Positions 34,152-42,636 are shown, counted from the first letter of the stretch. The stretch: DNA of 64,000 bases from Mucilaginibacter sp. OK098 (GCF_900142915.1 NZ_FRCM01000001.1:1240001-1304000), one strand, 5' to 3'. Program-made: numbers and translations. The notes: generated by a model from the sequence alone, not told the origin.

Positions 34152-34220
34152 CAAACTTCTCGAACTTCCGGACTTTTTTCAAACTTCCGGACTTTTCCGA
34201 CTTTCGGACTTCCGGACTTC
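34152..34220. repeat. CTTCCGGACTTT word array
   Basis: Five or six quasi-tandem words (CGAACTTCCGGACTTTTTTC, AAACTTCCGGAC, TTTTCCGACTTTCGGACTTC, CGGACTTC) in one orientation, ending 13 bp before the -7 box of the merR-type gene. Same family as 11070 and 14895. Confidence 0.7.
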
Positions 34221-34232
34221 AATCTAAACAAT

Positions 34233-34240
34233 TACATTTG
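34233..34240 (+). promoter_or_regulatory. -7 box of the MerR-type gene
   Basis: TACATTTG, exact TAnnTTTG, 3 bases before the ATG at 34244. Confidence 0.55.
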
Positions 34241-34243
34241 CAT

Positions 34244-34579
34244 ATGCCATATAAAGAACGGGAAATCAATAAGATGTACTACACCATGGGTGAGGTTGCC
34301 ATCCTGTTTGATGTAAACCAATCGCTTATAAGGTTTTACGAAAAGGAGTTCGATGTTCTTCAACCCAAAAAGAACAAAAAAGGCAATCGTTACTTTACTC
34401 CCGAGGATATTGAGAACCTGAAAATTATATTCCACCTCATCCGCGATAAAGGTTATACTCTTAGCGGAGCCAAAGAATATTTAAAAAACAACATGGCTGA
34501 TAGTAAAGATAGCCACAGGGTGATCAGCTCGTTGGAAAGCCTCAAAAAATTCCTGATTGAAGTGCGGGATCAGTTGTAA
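34244..34579 (+). CDS. MerR-family transcriptional regulator
   Basis: 111 residues from the ATG at 34244 (MPYKEREINKMYYTMGEVA). The open frame reaches back to 34073, but that extension crosses the word repeats and promoter and is not coding. Winged helix-turn-helix of the MerR type: YYTMGEVAILFDVNQSLIRF, EKEFDVLQPKKNKKGNRYFT, and EDIENLKIIFHLIRDKGYTL. It lacks the long coiled coil and effector domain of classical MerR proteins, as usual for the short Bacteroidota form. Ligand and targets unknown. comEC follows 184 bp downstream. Confidence 0.88.
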   Translation: MPYKEREINKMYYTMGEVAILFDVNQSLIRFYEKEFDVLQPKKNKKGNRYFTPEDIENLKIIFHLIRDKGYTLSGAKEYLKNNMADSKDSHRVISSLESLKKFLIEVRDQL

Positions 34580-34584
34580 AGAAA

Positions 34585-34763
34585 AGACACTAATTCCACG
34601 AATTTATACGAATTTCACCAATCATGGCTGATAGACATTAAATATTCGACCTTATTCGTCATTCACCTTTATTTATTCGTGTAATTTGCGCTTATTTAAT
34701 TCGTGTAATTCGAATAAATTCGTGCAATTTGTGCTCATTAAATTCGTGCAAATTCGTGTTTAT
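34585..34763. repeat. ATTCGTG(TAATT) word array before comEC
   Basis: At least seven words of the type ATTCGTGTAATTTG, ATTCGTGCAAATTCGTG and CGAATTTATACGAATT in quasi-tandem, with reverse-complement variants at the left end (CACGAATT near 34600). The array ends directly at the comEC start codon region. Confidence 0.65.
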
Positions 34764-36863
34764 ATGATAGCCAACCACAAAGGCGAAATACCTTTCCTTA
34801 TCCTGTTACTTCCATTTATATTGGGGATTGGTTTAGCTATTAATTTACCGGCTGCAGCAAATATTAACTGGCTTGTAATCTCCTTCTTTTTCATCAGCCT
34901 TATATTTATCACACTCAATTTCATTTATGCCAGGCTTAAACTTTATAAATTCAGATGGACTGGCGGCATCCTTATCACCCTAATTTTATTTTTATCCGGC
35001 TATATCAGTGTTATTAAAAACAACGAGCTTAATAATAAGTATCACTTTTCAAAAGCGCGGGCCCAATACCTTATTGTAAAGATCAATAATGAGCCTTCAC
35101 TTAAGAATGGCTGGCTCAGGTTTACTGCTGATGTTGAGGAAACAGTAAATAATGGTAAAAAAGCCCAATCTTCCGGAACATTAATTTTATCATTAAAAGA
35201 CAATACAAGTGACCTTTCTTACGGCGACGAACTACTAATTCCGGCAAAATACAACCCTGTAAACCAACCTTTTAACCCTGCTGAATTCAACTATAAAAGA
35301 TACTTAGCCAACCAGAATATTTATCACCAGGCCTTTTTATTCCCAAAACAATACGAATTATTAGCCACGGGTAAGGGTAATGCCATAATCGGCTATTCGT
35401 TACAGCTCAGGCAGCACCTTGTTGAAAAACTAAAGCGAAACATGCGCGATACCAATGCTATTGCGGTAGCATCAACCCTGATACTAGGCTACAAGGCCGA
35501 TTTAAGCAATGATGTTTTACAGGCCTATTCCAAAACAGGAACGGTACATGTGCTTTCAGTATCAGGTGCGCATGTGGCAGTCATTTATATACTACTGGCA
35601 TTTGCGCTTGGCTTTTTAAACAGGTTTAAGTATGGTAAATTACTCAAGGCTATCATCATCATATTGCTCATCTGGTATTATTCATTACTCAGTGGGTTTT
35701 CACCGGCGGTTTGCAGGGCAGCAGTAATGATAAGTATGGTTGTTATAGGCAAAACCTACAGCCGGTATATTAATACTTTAAATATTTTGGCTATCTCCGC
35801 TTTCGGATTATTGCTTTATAACCCACTTTATATTGTTGATGTTGGCTTCCAGCTCTCTTACCTTGCTGTATTCGGATTGATTGTATTTCAACCACTTGTA
35901 TATAACTGGTTAAAGTTTAAAAACAAATGGGCCGATAAGTTATGGGCGGCATGCTCAGTTTCCATAGCGGCACAGGTTATCACCTTTCCTTTAAGCGCAT
36001 TTTATTTTCACCAGTTCCCGGTTTATTTTTTGGTGAGCAATCTCTTTATAATAATCCCAACTATGGTAATTATGTACTCGGGCATTATCTATCTGTTATT
36101 ACCGCAAATACCTTTTGTATCAAAGGCAGCAGCCTTCGTGCTCGAAAACTCGATCCTGGTAATGAATAGGTTTTTAACATGGATAGAGCATTTGCCTTTT
36201 GCTTCTATTTCAAAGATCTGGCTAACCACCGCCGAATATTTGTTGCTGTATGCCATCATTATCAGCTTATTTTATTTTTTGTATGATAAAAAATCATGGC
36301 TGATAAAGTTTAGTCTGGTATGCATATTACTTTTAAGCATTAGTATCAGTTTAAAGCGGATTAACGCAGCTAACACCAATAACATTGCCTGGTTAAACCT
36401 TAACAAGCATAAGGCAATAGTTTTTAAAAATGGCAATGCAGCTGTTGTACTTACTGATTTGAATGACACCGACAAAACCTACCGGTACTCCATACAGCCA
36501 TACCTTGATAGTACCCAGGTAAGCAATACCCGGCTGCTCACTTTAAATCAAAACATTAAAACCCCGTGGATGGTAAAAAACAATGGCCTGGTTCAGTTTT
36601 TAAACGCCCGGATGTTTCTTTTAAACAGCCAGCCGGAGGGTGATAACCTCTCCCCTAAATTAAAAACAGATTATATTTACATTACCAATAACCCGCATGC
36701 TTCATTAACTACTGTAAACAATAACTTTGATTATCATTTGCTTATAATAGATGGCAGCAATAGTGATGCTTACTTAAACAGGTTAAAGAATGAAGCCGAA
36801 AATAAAAAAATCAAATACAAAATATTAAAACGTAACATTTCACTGGTTACTGTATCTAATTGA
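34764..36863 (+). CDS. comEC: ComEC/Rec2 family DNA-uptake channel
   Basis: 699 residues from the ATG at 34764 (MIANHKGEIPFLILLLPF); an in-frame ATG 78 bp upstream lies inside the word repeat and is rejected. Inner-membrane protein with about ten transmembrane helices: an N-terminal DUF4131-like part (10-200), then the competence domain with VLSVSGAHVAVIYILLAFALG and YSLLSGFSPAVCRAAVMI. It moves single-stranded DNA into the cytoplasm in natural transformation. The C-terminal 150 residues lack the HxHxDH metallo-beta-lactamase motif present in many ComEC proteins, so any nuclease activity must come from elsewhere. No other competence gene is adjacent. Confidence 0.88.
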   Translation: MIANHKGEIPFLILLLPFILGIGLAINLPAAANINWLVISFFFISLIFITLNFIYARLKLYKFRWTGGILITLILFLSGYISVIKNNELNNKYHFSKARAQYLIVKINNEPSLKNGWLRFTADVEETVNNGKKAQSSGTLILSLKDNTSDLSYGDELLIPAKYNPVNQPFNPAEFNYKRYLANQNIYHQAFLFPKQYELLATGKGNAIIGYSLQLRQHLVEKLKRNMRDTNAIAVASTLILGYKADLSNDVLQAYSKTGTVHVLSVSGAHVAVIYILLAFALGFLNRFKYGKLLKAIIIILLIWYYSLLSGFSPAVCRAAVMISMVVIGKTYSRYINTLNILAISAFGLLLYNPLYIVDVGFQLSYLAVFGLIVFQPLVYNWLKFKNKWADKLWAACSVSIAAQVITFPLSAFYFHQFPVYFLVSNLFIIIPTMVIMYSGIIYLLLPQIPFVSKAAAFVLENSILVMNRFLTWIEHLPFASISKIWLTTAEYLLLYAIIISLFYFLYDKKSWLIKFSLVCILLLSISISLKRINAANTNNIAWLNLNKHKAIVFKNGNAAVVLTDLNDTDKTYRYSIQPYLDSTQVSNTRLLTLNQNIKTPWMVKNNGLVQFLNARMFLLNSQPEGDNLSPKLKTDYIYITNNPHASLTTVNNNFDYHLLIIDGSNSDAYLNRLKNEAENKKIKYKILKRNISLVTVSN

Positions 36864-36935
36864 AACAATAAAAGATCAACAAAATTTGCATCTCAGTTAA
36901 TAAACATCTAAATTGTATAAAAATAACCCTAAAAC

Positions 36936-37568
36936 ATGAACATTAAACTTTTTAACGTTGCCTTGGGCATAGCGCTTACCGCAACTACTTTAAGTGCAAG
37001 CGCACAAAAAAATTACACACAAGGTGTTGTATCATTCACTACTGAAATGCGCGGACAGCCTGCTGATGTTAAAGAATATTTTACCGCAGATTCAACAGCT
37101 GCTTTAATAACAATGGGCCCGGCTAATGTGAAAATATTAAGCAATGCCAAGCATGATTTTTTTGCTGTTGTGCTTGATGTACCTGTTGCAAGCATTAAAA
37201 AAGCAGGTATTGCAACACCGTCAGAAATTGAAGATGGCATGAGCCAGATGCCAAACTTTACTTTTACTCCAGGTACTGAAACCAAACAGATCTCGGGATT
37301 CAACTGTAAAAAAGTGGTAGCTAAAGAAGCGAAAAGCGGCAAAACTTATGATGTATGGATCACTAATGACTTTACAGTTCCTGAAACTGCTTTACCTTAT
37401 TATTACAATAAAATAGGTGGTTTCCCTGTACAGTACACTTCATTTCAGCAGGGCCAGGAAACCAGCATTACTATTAAAAGTATAGCTGACACAAAAGCAC
37501 CTGCCGGAACATTTAGCATTGGTAAAGATTATACCAGGGGTTCAATGGCCGATTTGAATGCCCAATAA
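36936..37568 (+). CDS. secreted GLPGLI/DUF4412-like protein
   Basis: 210 residues. Signal peptide MNIKLFNVALGIALTATTLSASA-Q. The mature protein is a beta-rich lipocalin-like fold with the pattern YTQGVVSFTTEM, KEYFTADSTAALI, GFNCKKVVAKE...YDVWITNDF, and YYNKIGGFPVQY. That order (start strand, cofactor-like Cys-Lys pair, VWxT) resembles the GLPGLI and DUF4412 families of Bacteroidota envelope proteins, of unknown role. The single Cys in NCKK is the family's conserved one. A strong terminator follows. Confidence 0.65.
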   Translation: MNIKLFNVALGIALTATTLSASAQKNYTQGVVSFTTEMRGQPADVKEYFTADSTAALITMGPANVKILSNAKHDFFAVVLDVPVASIKKAGIATPSEIEDGMSQMPNFTFTPGTETKQISGFNCKKVVAKEAKSGKTYDVWITNDFTVPETALPYYYNKIGGFPVQYTSFQQGQETSITIKSIADTKAPAGTFSIGKDYTRGSMADLNAQ

Positions 37569-37586
37569 TTGTTAGAAAAGATTAAC

Positions 37587-37624
37587 AAAAAAGCCATTTA
37601 CTGATAAAAGTAAATGGCTTTTTT
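37587..37624. terminator. bidirectional terminator
   Basis: Perfect 15-bp stem AAAAAAGCCATTTAC (37587-37601) and GTAAATGGCTTTTTT (37610-37624), 8-base loop, then TGTTTTC. It separates the secreted protein gene from the convergent diiron gene. Confidence 0.9.
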
Positions 37625-37643
37625 GTTTTCAGCGGATTAGCCC

Positions 37644-38261
37644 CTAATTAGGCAATGCCAAATCACCCGAGAGTGCGTTAACCCAATCGGCAAACAGACG
37701 GCTCTCATAGTCAACCGCTATTTTAGCGTGCTCTTCCCATTGCGGCGAAAACTTTTTAAGCTGACTTATCATTTCTTCCAGGTGGCCTTCCTCCTCTAAT
37801 ATTATCGATTTTACATTGACCTTGCTTGAAGCATTTTCCAGCGCGTCCTGGTAAATAGGGTAAAGTTCATCGGCACGTACTTCAATGGAATAGGTAACCA
37901 GTAAATACGCTGCAAAACGCAGTTCTTTCCCTGTAAGTTTTAATGCATGTTTCAAATACCTGCTTACCTGTATATCAAGCTGGTTAAGATAAAACTTGCT
38001 GTATGCCGGCGCCAGTAAAAACTCGGGAGCGTAAGTTGGGCACATCTCTCCGCCTGTTTTTTCTATTTGCTTTTTTAGATAGAAGGCATGGCGGTGCTCT
38101 TCGGCTGCGTGCTTTAATATGATATAAGTAACCGTAAGCGGATCTTCACTTGCCGATATTTTACGCGCTCCTGTATTTTCCATTAATGATAATGTATTTA
38201 ACCATTTGGAATGCAGTGCTTTATCAGCTATTATTAAAGGTAATATTTTGTTTAGTTCCAT
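37644..38261 (-). CDS. ferritin-like diiron-fold protein downstream of bioA
   Basis: 205 residues, all helical. The four-helix ferritin-like metal site can be read directly: Glu28 (SLMENTGARK), Glu55-x-x-His58 (AAEEHRHAFYL), Glu127 (YSIEVRADELY) and Glu157-x-x-His160 (LEEEGHLEEM). This is the carboxylate-bridged diiron set of rubrerythrin-, MiaE- and CADD-like proteins. Its exact family is not certain. It starts 31 bp after bioA, last gene in a tightly coupled operon (CDF, NUDIX, bioA, this). A role in biotin supply, in tRNA modification (MiaE-like) or in oxidative defence are all open; only the diiron site is supported. Confidence 0.75.
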   Translation of the reverse strand: MELNKILPLIIADKALHSKWLNTLSLMENTGARKISASEDPLTVTYIILKHAAEEHRHAFYLKKQIEKTGGEMCPTYAPEFLLAPAYSKFYLNQLDIQVSRYLKHALKLTGKELRFAAYLLVTYSIEVRADELYPIYQDALENASSKVNVKSIILEEEGHLEEMISQLKKFSPQWEEHAKIAVDYESRLFADWVNALSGDLALPN

Positions 38262-38292
38262 AAGTTTTATGAGTGGATTTTACGGATCGGAG

Positions 38293-39558
38293 TTAAATCT
38301 CCTCCAACGCTTGCGCAATTTTGCTGTAAATGTAGTTCAGCTCGGTATCAGTTATGCAATACGGGGGTAAAATGTAAATAATGTTTCCCAGCGGGCGCAG
38401 TATAATCCCAGCATCTAAAAAGTATTGATACAGGGTATCTCTCAATGAGCTAAAGTAAGAGGTATTATTCCCGGTTTCCCACTCCATCGCAATAATTGTT
38501 CCTGTTTGCCTTACCGTTTTAATTTTGGGATGATGTTTGATCTTTTGAAAAAATTGACGGTGCGACGCTTCAATCCTCGATATATTTTCCTGGGTCGACG
38601 GTTCCACAAAAAGATCCATACTTGCCAGCGCTGCTGCACACGCAATTGGGTTAGCCGTAAATGAGTGCCCGTGAAATAAGGTCTTTAATCTATCATCTGA
38701 TAAAAAAGCATCGTAGATCTGCTGGCTGCAGGTAGTTATCCCCAAAGCCATTGTGCCGCCGGTTAAACCCTTAGAAAAACACATAATATCCGGCTGCTCA
38801 GTTACATAATTACAGGCAAAAGGTTTACCTGTACGGCCAAAGCCGGTAAACACCTCATCATCAATCATTAAAACCGCTTCCTTGCGGCAATGCGCCATCA
38901 GCTCATTTAAATGCGCTGCTTCGTACATTATCATACCACCAGCTCCCTGTACTAAAGGCTCGAATATGAAACAAGCTAAATCAGATTTGAGATCTGAGAT
39001 CTGAGATTTCAGACTTTCAATATTTTCTGCTGTAGGCAGGTCAATAAACTCAACTTCAAACAGTAAAGAATCAAACGCGGCGGTAAAAGCGCTGCGGCCG
39101 CTTACTGCCATAGCCCCGAAAGTATCGCCATGATAGGCATTTTTAAAGGCCAGGATCTTAGTGCGGGCCTCGCCCTTATTATGCCAATATTGCAGGCACA
39201 TTTTAATTGCTACCTCAATGGCTGTTGAACCATTATCTGAGTAAAAAGCTTTTTTTTGATTGATTGGCAATAGTTTGAGCAACCGCTCTGCTAATTCAAC
39301 CGCCCCCTCATGGGTAAATCCGGCAAATATCACGTGCTCCAGCTTATTTAGCTGTTCAGCAACCTTTTTTGCGATGTACGGATGCGCATGTCCATGGATA
39401 TTTACCCACCAGGATGATACGGCATCTATGTATTTTTTACCATTTTCATCAAAAAGGCAGGCGCCTTCGCCACTTACTATGGGTATAGGCGGCAATGCCG
39501 TTTGCATTTGAGTATAAGGATGCCATATTACATTTAAATCTCTCTCAACCAGTCTCAT
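38293..39558 (-). CDS. bioA: adenosylmethionine-8-amino-7-oxononanoate aminotransferase
   Basis: 421 residues. Transfers the amino group of S-adenosylmethionine to 8-amino-7-oxononanoate, giving diaminopelargonate, the BioD substrate. Class III aminotransferase with IWHPYTQM (11-18, typical of BioA), SSWWVNIHGHAHP, DDEVFTGFGRTG and CFSKGLTGGTM with PLP Lys263. The ATG overlaps the stop of the NUDIX gene (ATGA), so translation is coupled. Together with bioF-bioD at 9336-11067 the window encodes three of four late steps; bioB is not seen. Confidence 0.94.
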   Translation of the reverse strand: MRLVERDLNVIWHPYTQMQTALPPIPIVSGEGACLFDENGKKYIDAVSSWWVNIHGHAHPYIAKKVAEQLNKLEHVIFAGFTHEGAVELAERLLKLLPINQKKAFYSDNGSTAIEVAIKMCLQYWHNKGEARTKILAFKNAYHGDTFGAMAVSGRSAFTAAFDSLLFEVEFIDLPTAENIESLKSQISDLKSDLACFIFEPLVQGAGGMIMYEAAHLNELMAHCRKEAVLMIDDEVFTGFGRTGKPFACNYVTEQPDIMCFSKGLTGGTMALGITTCSQQIYDAFLSDDRLKTLFHGHSFTANPIACAAALASMDLFVEPSTQENISRIEASHRQFFQKIKHHPKIKTVRQTGTIIAMEWETGNNTSYFSSLRDTLYQYFLDAGIILRPLGNIIYILPPYCITDTELNYIYSKIAQALEEI

Positions 39559-39995
39559 ATAGTATTTATTAAAAGCTCAGCAACATGTTTATCTGTAGGG
39601 AAAACAAAATCATCAGGGTTCAGGTCAGTTAATTTCACCCATCTGAAAGCCTGCAGCACATCCCCTTCGCCATCAAAATCAAACACGACAGTTTTTATGG
39701 CAAAATTAATAGGATCAATGTTTTTTACTATGTAATAAACACTTATTATCTGCGAATCATTAAAGGCCGACTTAACAAAAAAATCTGTAGTATAAAAATG
39801 GCTTATCACCTCAATGTTGATATTGCATTCCTCAACAAATTCACGTTTCAAGCCATCTGTTAAGCCTTCGCCAAACTCCAGTCCTCCACCGGGGAACTTT
39901 GTAAAACGCATCCCATACTCCTGCTCATCACTGATCAGCACTTCACCGGCATCATTAATTAATATGCCATAAACACGAACGTTAAATGGGTACAT
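39555..39995 (-). CDS. NUDIX hydrolase
   Basis: 146 residues. The NUDIX box is complete: Gly37-x5-Glu43-x7-Arg51-Glu52-Phe-Val-Glu55-Glu56 (GGGLEFGEGLTDGLKREFVEEC). Such enzymes cleave nucleoside diphosphates linked to another group; the substrate cannot be told. It overlaps the upstream transporter gene by one base (TAATG) and bioA by four (ATGA), so the four genes are one transcript with coupled translation. Confidence 0.88.
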   Translation of the reverse strand: MYPFNVRVYGILINDAGEVLISDEQEYGMRFTKFPGGGLEFGEGLTDGLKREFVEECNINIEVISHFYTTDFFVKSAFNDSQIISVYYIVKNIDPINFAIKTVVFDFDGEGDVLQAFRWVKLTDLNPDDFVFPTDKHVAELLINTI

Positions 39996-40966
39996 TATTC
40001 AAAGTGTTTTTTATTGCGGATAATTTTATCCAGCGTCCAGGTAATATCTTCCGTTTTAGCTTCGCTTCTTATAGGGCAATTTGGCATGCTGCAATAATGA
40101 CAACATTCGGGCAAACAAGGGTCGGCATGGATAAATAACTCTGTTTTTGTTACTTCTTTGTTAATCAGCTTATCAACTAATTTCACCTCTTCATGCACCC
40201 GGTTAAGGTCAAAATAATTCGGTAAAGTCAAATGGCAATCAATATGCAATTCATTGCCATATTTCTGAGCGCGAAAATTATGAATATCAATCCACTCCAC
40301 TTTTCGCTTTTCATTTAAAACGGCTACAATTTCGGTAACAACGCCAAAGTCGGCTTCATCCATCAATCCGGATACTGACCTTCTAACCAGTTTATAACCG
40401 CTGTATAAAATATATAAGGCTACCAATATGGATAAGGCGCTGTCCAGCCACAATATTTTTGTGAAATGAATAAGCAATAAGCCAACCACTAAGCCAATGC
40501 TGGTAACCATATCGGCAAGCAAATGCCTGCCATCAGCCTCAATAGTTATTGATGGCAATAACTTACCCTTGCCTATCATGTAATAGCCTAAAGCGCCGTT
40601 AATTATTCCTGTTATGCCGATTATTATGGCGCCTGTTAAAAGATCGTGTATGGCATTGGGATAAAAAATGCTGTAAACAGATTTTACGATAATGATAATT
40701 GCGGCAATGGCAATTAATGAGCCTTCAATAAAAACAGAGAAATATTCAACTTTCCCATGGCCGTAAGGATGATTTTCATCCCGCGGCTGTGCTGCCAGGT
40801 AGATACTAAAAAAGGCAAAGGAACTAGCCAATACATTTACTATGCTTTCGGCCGCGTCAGTGAGCACAAAGTTTGACGCGGTTAAAAAATAAGCCCCGAA
40901 TTTTGCAAGCATCAGCACTATACCCACTATCAATGCTATTAGTATGATCCTTTTCTGCTCTTTCAA
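39995..40966 (-). CDS. cation diffusion facilitator with Cys-rich tail
   Basis: 323 residues, starting with TTG at 40966; no ATG precedes the conserved N-terminus and a TATTTTTG box lies 19 bp upstream. Six transmembrane helices with the CDF metal sites HPYGHGKVEYFS (His/Asp-type site) and HLLADMVTS. They export Zn2+, Fe2+ or related ions by proton antiport. The C-terminal cytoplasmic domain ends in an extra Cys cluster: Cys284, Cys288, Cys289, Cys292 and Cys297 (DPCLPECCHYCSMPNC), not part of the core CDF fold, which may bind metal and sense it. First gene of the operon NUDIX-bioA-diiron protein. Confidence 0.9.
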   Translation of the reverse strand: MKEQKRIILIALIVGIVLMLAKFGAYFLTASNFVLTDAAESIVNVLASSFAFFSIYLAAQPRDENHPYGHGKVEYFSVFIEGSLIAIAAIIIIVKSVYSIFYPNAIHDLLTGAIIIGITGIINGALGYYMIGKGKLLPSITIEADGRHLLADMVTSIGLVVGLLLIHFTKILWLDSALSILVALYILYSGYKLVRRSVSGLMDEADFGVVTEIVAVLNEKRKVEWIDIHNFRAQKYGNELHIDCHLTLPNYFDLNRVHEEVKLVDKLINKEVTKTELFIHADPCLPECCHYCSMPNCPIRSEAKTEDITWTLDKIIRNKKHFE

Positions 40967-40985
40967 AACTTTATTTATTAGCGGG

Positions 40986-40993
40986 CAAAAATA
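40986..40993 (-). promoter_or_regulatory. -7 box of the CDF operon
   Basis: TATTTTTG on the minus strand, exact TAnnTTTG, 19 bases before the TTG start. The remaining 40994-41277 between this box and the aminotransferase promoter is AT-rich, and I see no gene or clear structure in it. Confidence 0.5.
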
Positions 40994-41277
40994 TGTATTT
41001 TAAGTGTATAGTTGAAGGTATTTGATGCTAAGCGTTATAAAAGAAAGAACTGCCTGGTGTTAAGGGCGTTTAAATAAAAAGTAAACATTTTATTTAACAC
41101 CAAGATTTAGGACTTTTGCAAAGCGCTAAGCAGATAGTTTAGAAATGTTTATAAAAAAAATAAAAAATCTACTTGAAAATTAAAGCTTTTGCAAAACTCC
41201 GGCCCAATTATATAGGATTTTTAGTCACAAAACAACGTGCGGCTTAACACTAATTATTTATCACATAGTAGTTTTTC

Positions 41278-41285
41278 TATATTTG
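41278..41285 (+). promoter_or_regulatory. -7 box of the aminotransferase gene
   Basis: TATATTTG, exact TAnnTTTG, 22 bases before the ATG at 41308. Confidence 0.5.
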
Positions 41286-41307
41286 CCGCGCAATAATTAA
41301 AAACTAT

Positions 41308-42501
41308 ATGAGTACATTAAGTAACAGGATCAATAACCTGTCTGAATCAGCAACCATCAAGATGGCCAAAATGGGCCGCGAACTTGCCGCAAAAGGCGTA
41401 GATGTGATCAGCCTTAGCTTCGGCGAACCTGATTTTCATACCCCTGAGCATATAAAGGCGGCTGCCAAGCAGGCTATGGATCAAAATTACACCTATTATA
41501 CTCCGGTATCGGGTTATCCTGAATTAAGGAAAGCCGTATCAGCAAAATTGAAGAATGAAAACGGGCTTGATTATGATTTTAGCCAGATAGTTGTTTCAAC
41601 TGGCGCTAAGCAGGCTATTGCCAATGCGGTGCTATGTTTGGTAAACCCAGGCGAAGAGGTTATTATCCCCACTCCTTACTGGGTATCATATTCTGAAGTG
41701 GTTAAGCTTGCCGAAGGGGTTAGCGTTTTTATTGAAGCACCTGTTGAACAGGATTTTAAAATTACTCCAGCACAATTAGAGGCTGCTATAACACCAAAAA
41801 CAAAGTTGTTTATGTTTTCATCGCCATGTAACCCTACAGGCAGTGTTTACAGCAAGAGCGAACTGGAAGGTTTGGCTAAAGTTTTTGAAAAACATCCACA
41901 GATCTACATCCTTTCTGACGAGATCTATGAGCATATCAACTTTGTTGACAAGCACGAATCAATTGCACAATTTGATTATATAAAAGACCGCGTAATTATA
42001 ATAAACGGCTGGTCAAAAGCTTTCGCAATGACAGGCTGGAGAATAGGTTATACTGCATCAAACAAAGAAATTGCCAACGCATGCGATAAGATGCAGGGTC
42101 AGATAACCTCTGGCACCTGTTCAATTACACAACGTGCAGGCGTTGCAGCTTATGAAGGCGGACTGGAAACTGTTTTAGAAATGCGCGAAGCCTTTAAAAA
42201 GCGCCGTAACCTGGTTTATGACCTTTTAAAAAACATTGAAGGTATAAAAGTAAACCTGCCCGAAGGCGCATTTTATTTTTTCCCTGACGTTACTTCATTT
42301 TTTGGCAAAAGCTATAATGGCAAAACCATTAATGATGCTGACGAGTTAAGCATTTACCTTTTAGAAGAGGCCCATGTAGCTACTGTAGGTGGTGATTCTT
42401 TTGGCGATAAAAAGTCAATCCGGATCAGCTATGCAGCAGCTGAAGATAAGTTGATTGAAGCCATGAATAGGATAAAAAAGGCTTTAGGAAAGTTGGTTTA
42501 A
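41308..42501 (+). CDS. class I PLP aminotransferase (aspartate aminotransferase type)
   Basis: 397 residues, the usual length. Fold type I aminotransferase: SFGEPDFHTPEHI near 38-49, SSPCNPTGSVYS, LSDEIYEH, and the PLP lysine in INGWSKAFAMTGWRIGY (Lys237). The last is typical of the AspC/prephenate aminotransferase 1-gamma subgroup. It probably moves amino groups between aspartate (or an aromatic keto acid) and 2-oxoglutarate. Stand-alone gene with its own promoter and terminator. Confidence 0.92.
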   Translation: MSTLSNRINNLSESATIKMAKMGRELAAKGVDVISLSFGEPDFHTPEHIKAAAKQAMDQNYTYYTPVSGYPELRKAVSAKLKNENGLDYDFSQIVVSTGAKQAIANAVLCLVNPGEEVIIPTPYWVSYSEVVKLAEGVSVFIEAPVEQDFKITPAQLEAAITPKTKLFMFSSPCNPTGSVYSKSELEGLAKVFEKHPQIYILSDEIYEHINFVDKHESIAQFDYIKDRVIIINGWSKAFAMTGWRIGYTASNKEIANACDKMQGQITSGTCSITQRAGVAAYEGGLETVLEMREAFKKRRNLVYDLLKNIEGIKVNLPEGAFYFFPDVTSFFGKSYNGKTINDADELSIYLLEEAHVATVGGDSFGDKKSIRISYAAAEDKLIEAMNRIKKALGKLV

Positions 42502-42502
42502 G

Positions 42503-42629
42503 GACATCCGAAAGACCGAAAGTCGATAAGTCCGAATGAGGATTTTTTTAAACGTAAAAAGCCCTTGCAAATTTTGCAAGGGCTTTCTTATCTTTCGGAC
42601 TTTCGGTCTTTCCTGACTTTTCGGACTTG
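42503..42629. repeat. inverted GTCCGAAAG word arrays around a terminator
   Basis: Left array 42503-42537 (CATCCGAAAGACCGAAAGTC, GATAAGTCCGAA) and right array 42591-42629 (TCTTTCGGACTTTCGGTCTT, TCCTGACTTTTCGGACTT) are near reverse complements and enclose the terminator at 42558-42586. The whole segment can fold as an outer imperfect hairpin with the terminator at its tip. Confidence 0.7.
42558..42586. terminator. bidirectional terminator after the aminotransferase gene
   Basis: Perfect 13-bp stem AAAGCCCTTGCAA/TTGCAAGGGCTTT with a 3-base loop, followed by CTTATCTTT. It also serves the convergent beta-barrel gene. Confidence 0.9.
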
Positions 42630-42636
42630 TCTTTAA

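Noticed and set aside
34073..34243. Longer N-terminus for the MerR-type regulator
   Set aside because: The extension translates word repeats and the -7 box; the conserved start is MPYKEREI at 34244.
34686..34763. Longer N-terminus for ComEC
   Set aside because: The extra 26 codons lie inside the ATTCGTG repeat; the membrane-protein start at 34764 is better.
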